Shown one piece after another: positions 1-10,974 of a stretch of 64,000 nt of DNA. This stretch comes from Saccharum officinarum (Eukaryota; Streptophyta; Magnoliopsida; Poales; Poaceae). Each line of letters begins with the position of its first letter. The stretch's first letter is position 1. The notes under the pieces are model-generated. The model was not told the DNA's origin. It ran no database searches and saw only the letters and a list, made by a program, of their open reading frames with translations. The DNA lies in NCBI GenBank assembly GCA_020631735.1, contig CM036159.1, positions 100,141,670-100,205,669 on the forward strand. The letters are read 5' to 3'. The translations under genes and the position numbers were made by a program.

Positions 1-1156
1 ATCGGGGATCTGCGCGCCGGCGAGTGACTCAGACAGACTCACCTGTCGACGCGGTCCAGCTGCGGCAGCGACGACTGCCACCGGCGCGGGAGAAGCGAGC
101 AGCCGTCTCCTCCAGCCTGCAAATCGCGAGCAGCGAAAGGGGCAAGGTTACTCCGAGCTCTGAGCATGGATCTCATCGTGGCAGGGAGAGCCATGGTGGA
201 CGCGGCCATGGCCGAGAAAGAAACGATCGATTATGGAAACAGTTCTGGCTCCACGCGGGGCGCGCGAGAGATTTATGCATGCATGGATTTGAACGGTGCA
301 CAGGTACACACACGACGAGAATCGCGCACGCACCGTAGCCAACGCCAACGCCCTTGCCAGGACACTCGAGAGGCCTCCATGGCCGCTGCTGCGACTGCGA
401 GCCCACGGAAGAAGAGCGCCCTTGGCAGAGGTCAACGCAGCCATGCACGGTCCGCCCCTAGACCCGGCCAGCTGCGATGTCAGCGAAGTTCTTGTGGGAG
501 GCCGGAGTTGGTTGGAAGGAAGGAAGGATGCAAATTAAACGAGCACAGTTCGATCGAAGCACCGTCCGTCCATGTCTCTATATACGGAGTGGGCTGTAAT
601 TATGCGAGCGATGGATGGCCTGGCGTCGTCGCGGCGAACGCTCGTTTCCGGCGCTGGCTGTGTATTCCACTGCTGGTATAGTCATGCAGAAAGTGATGGA
701 ACTTGCGTTGGCAGCGAGTGAGCGTTCAAATTGCAGAGTGTACGAAGATAAGAGGGTTACTCCCCGTTCCTAAATATACATCGTTTTCGTTTTTCGAGAA
801 ATAACTTTAATAAAATATATATTAAAAAATATTAATATTTATAGTACGTAATTGATATTATTATAAAGATCATTGAATTTATTTTTTTAATAAATTTATT
901 TAGAGATATAAATCGTGTTAAATTTATGACACGGAAATAAAAACGACAGATAATCTCGGAGGAGCCGACTAGCGAGTAGCAGCAACCCTTTCTTGGAGAG
1001 TGAGAGGGACAAGTTACTTGCCAGACTGGAAGAAGCCCTGCCTGCCGGTCTGCACGCGTGGTGATCGGAGCTTGCCCGCCGGGAGGAAGGCGTCGCACGG
1101 CTCCGCCACGTAGCCATCGATGGCAACGGTTCATCCCAATTCCCAAGTCTAGATAA
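1..1156. other. Non-coding stretch, no gene recognised
   Basis: The first ~700 bases are GC-rich and carry several short overlapping open frames on both strands with no recognisable domain and a composition typical of chance frames. Bases ~780-930 are strongly AT-rich. I see no gene, RNA or element ends that I can support. Confidence 0.5.
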
Positions 1157-1398
1157 GGGCCGGTTTAGATGCAAAATATTTTGTAAAATGATACTATAGT
1201 AAATTTCGTTATTATTTGACAATTAGTGTTTAATCATGGTCTAACTAGGTTTAAAAGATTCGTCTCGTCCATTTCGTCTGAACTGTGTAATTAGTTTTAT
1301 TTTTTATCTATATTTAATGCTTCATGCATGCGTCTAAAGATACGATGTGACGGAGAATGTTGAAAATTTTTGTAAAATTTCTGGTACCTAACAGGGCC
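1157..1398. mobile_element. Tourist-like MITE (PIF/Harbinger type)
   Basis: A 242-bp element starts GGGCCGGTTTAGATG and ends CTAACAGGGCC. It is flanked on both sides by TAA (1154-1156 and 1399-1401), the 3-bp TSD expected of Tourist elements. The interior has the grass-typical blocks for this family (a 'gtctcg...gtaattag' stretch and 'atgcttcatgcatgcgtctaaaga'). There is no coding capacity. The terminal repeats are imperfect, so the copy is somewhat aged. Confidence 0.8.
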
Positions 1399-1798
1399 TA
1401 AATCCTCGGAGTCGCCCCGTGCGGTCGTGCCACAAGAGTGAACGAAAAAGTGTCTGTTTGAGTGTTTTCCCTCAGCGTCTCCCCGTGGAAACGGAGAGGA
1501 GGTGCAGGTGTCCAAATTTACTTGTGCTTCGTCGTCCTTTTTCCCTGGCGCTGCTTCACAATCACATGAGCTAGCTAGCTTGGTTGCCTCACCAACTCGC
1601 ATTCCTTTGAGCTGGCCACCGATCGAGATGCAGCAGCAGTCCTAGCTAGCTCGCTTATCCTTTTGGGTTTTTCTTCACGCTGGCAAGTCGCGCCTTATCT
1701 AGTTATCTGCATGCATGCATGCATTGCACGGAGGCCATGAGCCCATGACTTGCTGTCTTATATGCATTGTTTGGGCAATAGTTGCAAAAGGGACATTA
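1399..1798. other. Non-coding stretch between two MITEs
   Basis: No coding frame with a recognisable domain. Short palindromic GCTAGC and TGCATGCA runs occur at ~1569-1580 and ~1708-1724 but nothing identifiable. Confidence 0.4.
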
Positions 1799-1978
1799 GG
1801 CCATGTTTAGTTGGCTGAATTTGGCAGTACCAAATTTACTGTTTAGTACAACCAAACTGTGTAATTAATTTTTGATTTCGTCTACATTTAGTAATTCATG
1901 CATCGCAAGTTTAATATGACAGAGAATCTTTTTTTATATAGTGCCAAATTCAGAAGGACCAGAGAACTAAACAAGCAA
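1799..1978. mobile_element. Degenerate Tourist-like MITE
   Basis: Begins GGCCATGTTTAGTTGG and ends with the inverted counterpart GAACTAAACAAGC. The interior shares the 'aattaatttttgatttcgtctacatttagta' type block with other copies in this window. Flanking TTA (left) and TAA (right) do not match exactly, so the ends are approximate. Confidence 0.6.
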
Positions 1979-3403
1979 TAACTCACTCGATCAGCGCGTG
2001 CAGACCCCATGATGAGTGTCCAAAAATCTTGATCTTCAGAGTGCAGACGCATAGATAGGCGCGCTCATTATTGAATGGACGGACCGGCCGTACCGGCTGA
2101 CCATGCCGTCGGTGAGGTGACCCAAAGAACGAACGATCTTCTGAATTGATATGTATCGACGTGGATATGCGTCGGATGCTGCCTACTATCCATCCGGTTA
2201 AGGTCTCGGAAGCACGTGTCTAACTCAATTGACATGAGTTGAAGTGAAATGGAATGAAATTCAGTTTAATTTTACTTTAATCCACTAAAATATATGTGGA
2301 TTGAGATGAATACCAGCATATCTAAACAAAGCCTAAAGCTAGGATAATTCTATTTTGGATTTCGAGGACAGAACAAATTTGTGTGTATGTTTGGTTAGAG
2401 ATTTCTAGAATAGGACGATTTTGTGTGTATATTTGGTTAGAGAGATAGACCAATTACATTTTATATTTGGTAGGATGAATGGTAATAAATAGGATGATAT
2501 ATTTATCCATCATTGTCACATGAGGCCCGCATGAGACTCATATATCCAACCTTCTTTCCTCATCTCACTCTGCCTCTGCCCACCCCTCTATGTTGCTCCT
2601 ATCCTCCCCTAATCCTACCCACGCCATTGATGGTCCTGCCACATCTGTAGCTCCACCCCATGCTGACGCACCATTGCCCACAACTCTGCCCTACGCCGGC
2701 GCACGACTGCCCTATGCCCTACGCCCACTTCCATCTATGGTCTTTGATTCTTGTTGCCTCCGCTCGCCTCCTCAGTAAGACGCGCTTCAGCAATGGGGCG
2801 TGCCACCGCCCCTCCACGCCCACCGTGCCTAACTGTGCAGGCTTTCCCTTGCCCACGGGCCACGGCTACGCCCGCCCTCTATCACATCGGTACTCTGCCC
2901 ATCCTAGTTGAGTGTGCGTGTGCGAAAGGAAGATGGAGGTCATGTCGTCAAAGTGGAGCGAGCACACCCAACTGATTTTTGGAGTGAATTGGTTTGACAT
3001 TCCTATTCTCTACCGATGATTGTTACATTCCATATATCGTCCACAAAACCAAACATTAAAAGCAATTGGGGTGGAATGGCTCCATCCTTTCTCATCTCAC
3101 CAACCAAACACATCATTAGATTATCAATGATAAGTGTCAACACACTGGGTGCCTCGAGCAATTCTAGCGTTTGGGACATTCTTATAATCTGTGCTAGCTT
3201 CGTAAATGCAGTTATACGTCTGCAGCTGTCTACGTCAGTTCTTTAAAATGAAAGAGTAAAATTAGAAATAAAGCTAAAGCAAACTAGATGATGATGCACT
3301 TGCCTTATGTTATAGAGAATGTTTTAATTAAAACCACTGCTTTCTCATATTTTAGGAGGTGTATTTGCACCCTCTAGCTACTACCTAACTTCACTATGAG
3401 GAT
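1979..3403. other. Non-coding stretch with a C-rich block
   Basis: AT-rich flanks (~2220-2510 and ~2990-3380) surround a C-rich block (~2530-2960) with short proline- and alanine-rich frames that match no family I recognise. A near-duplicate of ~35 bp containing TTTTGTGTGTAT and TTTGGTTAGAGA appears at ~2376-2410 and ~2405-2445. The layout resembles a mobile element that picked up GC-rich DNA, but I cannot define its ends. Confidence 0.3.
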
Positions 3404-4024
3404 CACTAAGTAGAGAAACTAGTTCTAGTCCCGGTTCCTAAACCACTTTAGTCCTGATTTTGAGAACCAGTACTATGCAATCGGGATTAAATGTCTCGAT
3501 TTTTAGTCCCAGAGGTGTTTCTTGGGTGAAAAAAAGAAACCAGGACTATGCAATCAAGACTAAAGGTCTCGATTTTTAGTCCCGGGGTGTTTCTTGGGTG
3601 AAAAAAAAGATATAGTTGTGGAGATTCGAACCCAAGCTCTTGTGCGTGTTATCATCTCACCTCCCACCACACATATAACTTAGATAAGATATACTTTCCT
3701 TTTAAATTCACTCTGGAGGCACCTTTAGTTTGGGTTTGAGACAATAATCGGGACTAAAGATACCTTTAGTCTGGGTTCCTGTCCCGAACCGGGATTAAAA
3801 GTCACACTTTTAGTCCGGGTTCGTATCTCAAACCGGGACTAAAGCTTCTCGCACTGACACGCCTCGGTAACCGTTACAACTGGGACTAAATGATGGAATT
3901 AGTCCTAGTTTGTATTACAACCCGAGAGTAAAGGTCCGGTCCTTCCTTTAGTCACGGTTGCAATTTTAAAACTGGGACTAAATACTTTTTTGGTCATGGA
4001 TGAAAGGTTGTTTCTCTACTGGTG
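3404..4024. mobile_element. Short non-autonomous CACTA-like element
   Basis: Terminal inverted repeats CACTAAGTAGAGAAAC (left) and GTTTCTCTACTGGTG (right) begin and end a 621-bp unit. A 3-bp TSD, GAT, flanks it (3401-3403 and 4025-4027), as expected for CACTA (En/Spm) elements. The interior is packed with repeats of TAGTCCCGGTT and its inverse AACCGGGACTAAA (~3430, 3575, 3785, 3830, 3885 and 3965), the usual subterminal repeats of this type. There is no transposase, so it would depend on a partner in trans. Confidence 0.8.
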
Positions 4025-4039
4025 GATATACTCCCTCCA

Positions 4040-6361
4040 TCTATCTATCCCTAATAATAAAGAGGCAAAATTTCAGGCTCTTTTTTTTGTCCATCTATTT
4101 TTTTTTGTCTGTCTCTCTCTGACTACCGAACAATGAAGAGTTTCTTTTGTCTAGACTTATATATATAACATGTGCTTATACGAGTTAGAATAGCTCGCGT
4201 CTATACCAATATAGAATATGAATCCTAATCTAAATAGATTTCTCAGATCATGAGTACTCTAAATAGAACTCTTAGTAACCAAATAGAAAAGGCTCCATCG
4301 TAATCATTTTTCATGTCTGTGTCTTTTTTTTCCGTTTCCTTCTCTCATTGTTTTTTCTTTTCTTCTCTTGCTGCTACGTTGGGTTCCATATACGTTGGGC
4401 CTCAGGGAAAGTGGCCCACGCCCACCACGGTCATGTTCCGTGCCTTTCCTTGTTTTTACCTCTTTTATTTATTCCTCGTGATGATGTAACTCTGCTTTTC
4501 CTTATGAATATAAAGGTAAATATAATAATAAGGAATTATAATGTCGGTGTCCGGACCCGGGAGGCCCTTAAGCCGACGAGTGAATTTATGCTGCATGTTC
4601 CCTAATCCGGATAGTGATGCAAAGAGAATACGCGGGGGTTTATCCTGGTTCGGGCAAAGAAGGCCTACGTCCAGCGGGGAAGAGAGAGTATTGTATTTTC
4701 TTGCACCTAAGTGCTTGCGTAGGGGTTACAAGCTGCGAGAGAGGGAGCCAGTCCCAAGTCTTAAAGAGATAGTACAATGGTGTATTGCTTGGGATGTTGA
4801 TCTCAGTGGTGAGGTGGTGTCTTGCAGTTTTCGTCCTTCGTCCTCCGTCATCCCTCCTCCCCTAGGAGGGTCTCCTGCCTCCCCTTTTATAGGGTCAAGT
4901 GAAGGCAGAGGGGTCGGTAAAACCCTAGGGCGGTGCCTTAGAGGTGAAGGTCCGACGTGCGCCCGTGAGGGCTGCTGTAGCGACGTGCTTTAGGAATGGC
5001 TGGCCATCCCCAGAGGACCATGGTGGCGTCAGGGATGGGACGGTGAAAGAACCTGAGTCCCGTGGCAAGCGGACGTGCATGCATTATCCTCTTGTTGACC
5101 GGAGATTAGTCGAGGCCAGGTCGAGACGTATCTGAGGGTGGTCGACGGGGAACGTATAAGGTCGGGCCCCAGAAATCCGGGATGTGACGGTCGTCGTTTT
5201 GTGCCTCGAGGGGGCATCGATGGCGGAACAGTATCCATCATGGTGCGTACAGTGACAGCTTTTCACCGCCCATCTCGGGATGGGTGGTAAAAAGCAGGAT
5301 TTGACGCTGGCACTGCTTCCATGCTGGCAGTGCTGTAGCCACGTAGATAGAAAGTGGTTGGCGGTTGTATTAAATGTCTTGACTTTTGTCTGTAAGTAGG
5401 TGGGTGAGGAAGTGCCGGCCGGCTCGACCCAGGGTCGACCGGATCGACCCATGGTCGTGCGAGTCGGGGATTTTTCCAGGGGTCGAGGCGCATCGTCAAG
5501 CGGGCCTCGTGCGAGTCGGAACGCAGTCGAGGGTGCCCCGTCCTTACACGTATGTGGTTTTTCAAGGGTTTTTGTGATGCGGAATCCTCAGGGGTTTTTG
5601 GTATCCCTGGTTTAGGTACCCGACATATAAGTTTGGTAACTTTGATCCTTACTTAATAAATAAATATTGCTATTACTAATTACCGAGTACTTTGTTGATT
5701 TTAATTAGGAGTAAATTATTATTCTTATGACAAGAATTAGCCGATAGTCTAACTAATCAAATCGTAAACTGTCAATCTAATCAAAACAAATTATATCTAA
5801 GCTGTCCGATACCAGCGGAACTTTCGATAAGTCCTGATATATGAAATCGAGGTACGACAATAACTAACTTCGATAAGATATTAAAAAGTACATATTTTAT
5901 GGATCCTTAAAAGGAGTCATGAAACTTGATATTTAATTAACTCATGGATAGTATGAAAACTAAAGTTACGGTACATTTGTGAGTAAATATTTTATGGCTT
6001 ACGATGAAAGAAAAAAATCTATCAAGGTTGTATTTTAATTCAAACAGAATTCACAGGACATTGTCATATTATCGCTAATATTGACTTATATTATGGATAC
6101 CATGGTCATCATAAAATAAAGTATAACTTTCAAAGTTTATAAAAAATTAAAAAAATGAATAAACATGACATTGCATTCCTTATTGTCATTAACAAGCCCG
6201 TTTGTTTGTGATTGCTGCAGCAACCACTCACAACATCAAAAGTAGCACCTATACTAATTAAGCTGCCACAGCTGCCGCATTTGTGCAACAAGATAAAATA
6301 AATAGGTCGAATGTTTGATAGCTTTTTTTCTCCCGTTGCAACGCACAGGCATATTTGCTAG
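4040..6361. mobile_element. Helitron-like element containing a solo LTR
   Basis: The left end reads A|TCTATCTATCCCTAATAA followed by AAAGAGGCAAAATTTC. The right end has the grass Helitron-type 3' terminus, a short hairpin-like CCCGTTGCAACGCACAGG, then ATATTTGCTAG. Without the nested LTR (4542-5625) and its TSD the element would be about 1.2 kb, non-coding and non-autonomous. The base after CTAG is C rather than the usual T, and one stem base of the hairpin is changed. The call rests on recognising the termini and is moderate. Confidence 0.5.
4542..5625. mobile_element. Solo LTR, 1.08 kb
   Basis: Starts TGTCGGTGTCCGGACC and ends GGTACCCGACA, so the termini are a short inverted repeat TGTCGG/CCGACA with TG...CA. 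Perfect 5-bp TSD TATAA flanks it (4537-4541 and 5626-5630). A TATA-like TTTTATAG lies at ~4884. No internal domain or second LTR is present, so it is a solo LTR left by intra-element recombination. The sequence type suggests a gypsy-like grass element, which is inference. Confidence 0.88.
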
Positions 6362-6879
6362 CAGAAGAATAAAATCCTCAATTCTCGAGAAATCAAATAA
6401 TTTCAAGTTTGATCAAATCTGTACAAAAAATTATTAACATTTATGACACCAAATAAATATTATTAGATAAGTTATAAAATATATTTTTTATAATAAATTT
6501 ATTTAGATATATAAATATTAATGCATTTTTCTATAAATTTAGGTAAACTCAAGTAATTTTGACTCAACCTAAATCTAGAATTGTATTTTTTTGGTTGGTG
6601 GGGGGGGGGGGGGGGGGTGGTTGGCGTGGTGTTTGGTGGTATATGCACATACACTCTGGTGTCCCGGTGTCTCACGGCGACTGTGCTGGCATGGCCTGAC
6701 GAACCAATCTAGCATGTCGTAGACTAGGTATAGCAAGGTCCATGGGGGCCGCGCGCGCTCTTGTTGGCCTCGGCTTGCGACAAGCCAAGACGTACAGAGT
6801 TCTCATAAAAAAAAAACCAAAACCCAAGACGTACAGCACTCTCTAGAGGCACGGCCACGGGCTATCTATTCCCTTGGCT
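6362..6879. other. Non-coding AT-rich stretch with a poly-G run
   Basis: AT-rich DNA to ~6590, then an uninterrupted run of about 18 G at 6600-6617, then mixed sequence. No coding frame or element ends were recognised. The G run is a likely site of sequencing or assembly length error. Confidence 0.4.
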
Positions 6880-7117
6880 GATGTTTAGTTGAGAAAATTT
6901 AGGTGAAAAGTTACTGTAGCACTTTTCGTTGTTATTTGGTAAAATTTGTTCAACCATGGATTAATTAGACTCAAAAGATTTGTCTCGAACTTTACAGACA
7001 AACTATGCAATTAGTTATTTTTTTTACCTACATTTAATGCTTCATGTATGCGTCTAAAGATTCGATGTGATGGGTGGAAGAGGAAATATTTTGGTTATGC
7101 ATGGCAAGTGAACGCGG
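6880..7117. mobile_element. Degenerate Tourist-like MITE
   Basis: The left part contains GATGTTTAGTTGAGAAAA and the interior has the same 'aagatttgtctcg' and 'taatgcttcatgtatgcgtctaaagattcgatgtgatg' type blocks as the copy at 1157-1398. The right end near AACGCGGCC is only a partial match. The boundaries are approximate. Confidence 0.5.
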
Positions 7118-7875
7118 CCTGTGATTAAAAGTCCTGTTGATTGATTTGTTGTGAGAAAAAAAATATTGTACCACGATAAATTAGGCCAATAAATTCGAGC
7201 GAACATACCTGTTGCAGTAGACGTAGGCATGTGTTGCTGCACAGGCTTCGTGAAAAAAAAAGTCATTTTATTTGCGTTGCACGTAATTCGATCGTACCTG
7301 TCGACTGTTACATTGCACGGCTCAAACAATCGAGAATTCCTGACCCTGTAGTTGTTCGGATCGGCCCGTGAAAACGCAGTGTACGGATGATGATTGGCAA
7401 ACAAGGAATCTCCCACATACCAAGCTGGGGACAAACGAACTTTCTACAGTGTACCTGTGTAATAATTGGTGGAGAAAGCGATGGTCTCCGGCTTTGGAAA
7501 AGCTACGGGCATCCTCAGCGAGACCGTTCATGGCTGCTTCTTCCCCCATCGCTCTCCTTGGCCGCTGCTATGGCAGGCAGCAGACAGAGAGCGAGGTAGA
7601 CATAAAGTTCACCGTAAGATTTTGACATACTTCTTCGACAATAGGGAACACACGACTAAAGGATCGTGGAGACATCAGCAGGGGCCAAGCGAACGATGCA
7701 AAACCATACACTCCAAATTTTGTGTGGTTACCGTAGTAGCGCCATTGAGGGGGGTGATGTTGAGATGCCTGATCGAGCACGAAATTACGTGTTTGGATCG
7801 ACAGATGGACCAATGCAAAATCATGCATACCTAACTCTGCACCTAAACGATTTGCTTGGTTTGCATCGTGGATTG
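7118..7875. other. Non-coding stretch
   Basis: Several overlapping short frames on both strands between 7320 and 7830, none with a recognisable domain. I would not annotate a gene here. Confidence 0.4.
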
Positions 7876-8005
7876 AGAGTCTGTTCGCTTCGCTGAAAAG
7901 CCATAGCTGAAAGTACTGTTCGCTGATTTGTTGTGAGAGAAAACACTGTTCCGGCTGAAAAACAAACTGAAAAGTACGGATTATAAAGACAAGCGAACAT
8001 GCCCT
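7876..8005. mobile_element. Short MITE with CTGTTCGCTT/AAGCGAACA ends
   Basis: A ~130-bp unit opens with CTGTTCGCTTCGCTGAAA and closes with the inverted counterpart CAAGCGAACATGCCC. The interior has 'gatttgttgtgagagaaaacactgtt', common to a small grass MITE family. A related copy in the opposite orientation is at ~56395-56553. Confidence 0.6.
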
Positions 8006-9604
8006 GAATCAGCCGTCATCAAGGCGTGTTTCATGGCCTTCTCCGCAAGCGTGTTAGTTCCATGTTCCTCAAAAATGTCAGAAGTGATTTAACAACAGCA
8101 CTACGATCCGAGATAAACTTAAACTCTGTAGTAACAGAAGAGATGCTAGAACCAACAATAAAGAAATTGTAGAACAAACATTAAAGAAATTGTGGACATC
8201 CTTACCGTGGAGTTGTCGGCGCTAGGTAGCGCAAGAGTAGACGAAGCAGACCGTCGATGGAGACACACGAACACGGCGTAGAGGGAAGAAGACGTCCAGC
8301 AAGCAGTCACGACGGCGCTTCCCAAAAACCTGATACATCTCCTACCCCGTGCAGGGACACTAGAAGATGTAGGCTTCGGAGACCTGCTCTCCCAGCGCCG
8401 ATGACACGTCGGTGACAGGATGGGGAACACGGCGGCAACGCAGCACAATGGCAAAAGGAGGAGATGAATTCTCTGTACTGAGGACGACGTCTCGTCCCAA
8501 TATATATACACGCGTCGCAGCTAAAAAAAAGTAATTAGCCGCGCAATCATAGCACTAACGTAATTGACCTGCTGTTAGTCGACCGTCGACTAGAGCAATC
8601 ACCGTTAATACAAGAATAATTGCTTGCCAAAACAGGCCAGCGCAATTTTTCTCCATGCAAGCAAAAATATCAAGTAGCAAAAGAAGCCGCACACCCGCAA
8701 CGTCGAAGCGAGAAATCGCTGGACCATTCACGCGCATTTCCCGCGCCCATCGTCGCTCGGTGAGGCAATCGTGCGTGCTTCTACCTTTTCCTCTCTCCAA
8801 TAACTTCAACTAGATGGAGACAACTCAGCCATTTAAGTTGGCCTCACTTTTTCTAAGATACCAATGTGGGACTAAAATCTCCTATCATACCATGCATATG
8901 TGAGTGCGCCTTTGGGATCTATTTAGAATTATTATCTAAGCTAGCCCAAATCTTCTTACACAAAAATCATCGGACTTCAGCATGGATCCATATCCGTGGC
9001 AGATCAACTATGAGACCGTACCACAAACCCACAATCAAACAGGCTGCAAAGGAATCTGATGGACAGCCATGTAGCTGAGAGGCTCCTAAGTCCTGAGATA
9101 TTAGATTGAAAGCTAAGAACATGAGAGTTAACTGTTTGTGCTTTTATCTAGAAAAAATTGTTTATGTTTTTGGACAATGCTAGCGCATGGACGACCGGAT
9201 GCCCGTGCATGCTGCTACGCGTGATGTGCCCCGCGCTTCGTCTTGCTTTTTTTGGAACACGCGACTCCTCTTACTGTTGTTGCACTCCGCGCCGGCCTGC
9301 GCCTGCTGCTACGCTAGCACGGGAGAGCATGTGCATGGGGCCCTCCCAGCTGCATGCGAGACAGAGGGAGGGAGCACATCGCGAATATCCATGTGTTGAC
9401 TCTGTTGCGTGCTGCCCCGTGAGGGGCCACGCCTGGTTCTGCGTCCGTTGGGTGCTGGTCCTTTCTGGTGCTCTGCAAGCACGCATGGACCATGGAGTAC
9501 TCGGCCATTTGGTCACTGACTGCCCGTTGCGTACAGGTCCGACTGTTGGAGCTGGCCTGTTGGCTGGGTGCATGCAGCGTGTGGGGAGTAGCACTTGCTA
9601 CAAC
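8006..9604. other. Non-coding stretch
   Basis: No gene recognised. Short frames at 8146-8511 and 8555-8809 (minus) and around 9160-9620 (both strands) have no family features. The 9150-9600 part, GC-rich and rich in TGCATG, leads straight into the AACATA-rich repeat and may belong to the same unclassified repeat. Confidence 0.35.
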
Positions 9605-9912
9605 ATTCTGAAAACACGATGAAACAAATTGAAACATACGCTTGTAACATATGTGTATAGCCACTGCAACATATGCAATATTCAGATAAAACACTTGCAA
9701 CATATGTCTGAATCAAGTGAAACATTTGGAACATAAACTTGCAACATACGCGTGTAGCTACTGCAACATATGTAACATCTAGATGAAAAACATGCAACAT
9801 CCAGATGAAACAGCTCAAACAATTGAAAGATACACTTGCAATATCGTATATAGCCATTGCAACATATGCAACATACAAATGAAACATACAAAACATACAC
9901 CTGAAACGCGTA
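9605..9912. repeat. Irregular tandem repeat of CAACATATG/GAAACA units
   Basis: About 300 bp of loosely repeated units of the form 'TTGCAACATATG' and 'AGATGAAACA', repeated roughly every 25-40 bp (for example ~9632, 9664, 9690, 9740, 9761, 9796, 9850 and 9865). Spacing and sequence vary, so it is an old, degenerate array. Such AACATA-rich arrays are common inside grass repetitive elements, but I cannot name the family. Confidence 0.6.
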
Positions 9913-9953
9913 TGTCGGGGTGGAGTTTGATGCCCACGATCACCAGTCATGAG

Positions 9954-10746
9954 CATAGTTTTTCAGACCGGACCGGACCGGTGGTTCGACCGGTAAAAGA
10001 CCGAACCAGAGCCTACACCGGTCCGGTTCACTTAAAAGACCGTCTGTGCAATTGAACCGGAAAAAACCAGTTAAACCGGCCGGTTTTTTGCAAAACCGGT
10101 GAACCGGCCGGTTCCTTCCGAACCGCTCCGGTTTGTATACTACACGTGCGCACCTACAGTCTGTGCAGTGGAAAGTCGTCGGCGCCTCGACCACTGATGC
10201 ATGCAACTGGCATTGATGGCCCCCTGGCACCTGACAGACGCTGGTGCGGTGCATGCCCGCATGCACCTGCTAGGCTCCTATAGGCCTGCCGCCCTACTGC
10301 TACTTGTATACTAGTACGAATTACAAAGTAAACTAGTATGTAACGATTTTTCTTTTTTACTTGCTGCTACTCACGATTGGAGATTGAATGTTGCATGCGC
10401 GGTGCTGCTCATCTGTGAACTTTTGGTAGTGAAGCTGACGTGAGTATTGCCTATTAAATTTTAATATTTTATTTCATAGCTTTTCAAATGAGATCAAAAT
10501 TAAATAAATAATATATCTATTTTTATTACCACAATGATCTCTTTACAATGGTGCACTGCACTCCATCTTAGCATGCGTGATCATTTTGCAATGGTGAATA
10601 TTTCAATTACTATTGTTTCTTTTTAAATTATCACAACGGTATTGTTCACACACTTGATGTTTTGAACTTAAGAACATCTCAATATACATCTGTATCCATA
10701 GATGTATAAACCTTATGCCTGTACAATTAAATTGTGATGGTAAATC

Positions 10747-10814
<68 letters not shown>

Positions 10815-10966
10815 TATATACCGGTTTAAAGTATTTGTGGCCGATTCGATTCACCGGTCCAAAACTAACGAACCGGCGGTTCAACCGGTTCTGAACGGTT
10901 GGATCATTGAACCATTGAACCGACGGCCTCGCCGGTTCGATCTCCGGTCCGGTTCGAAAAACTATG
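9954..10966. mobile_element. Non-autonomous hAT element, ACCGG-rich
   Basis: Terminal inverted repeats CATAGTTTTTCAGACCGGAC (left) and GTCCGGTTCGAAAAACTATG (right) enclose 1013 bp. The flanks are a perfect 8-bp TSD, GTCATGAG (9946-9953 and 10967-10974), which with CA...TG ends fits the hAT superfamily. Both ends are crowded with palindromic ACCGGT, AACCGG and CCGGTT motifs (9962-10130 and 10822-10950). No transposase frame is present. A TA microsatellite lies inside (10750-10820). Confidence 0.88.
10750..10820. repeat. TA dinucleotide microsatellite
   Basis: About 70 bp of almost pure (TA)n with one CA interruption near 10809, inside the hAT element. The YIYIY-type open frame across it is an artefact of the repeat. 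Confidence 0.95.
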
Positions 10967-10974
10967 GTCATGAG

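Noticed and set aside
166..681. 171-aa frame near the window start
   Set aside because: No domain; an overlapping minus-strand frame is equally long; no gene-like composition.
3615..3650. tRNA-like 'gattcgaaccc' T-arm phrase
   Set aside because: No acceptor stem, D-arm or anticodon arm can be drawn around it. It lies inside the CACTA-like element.
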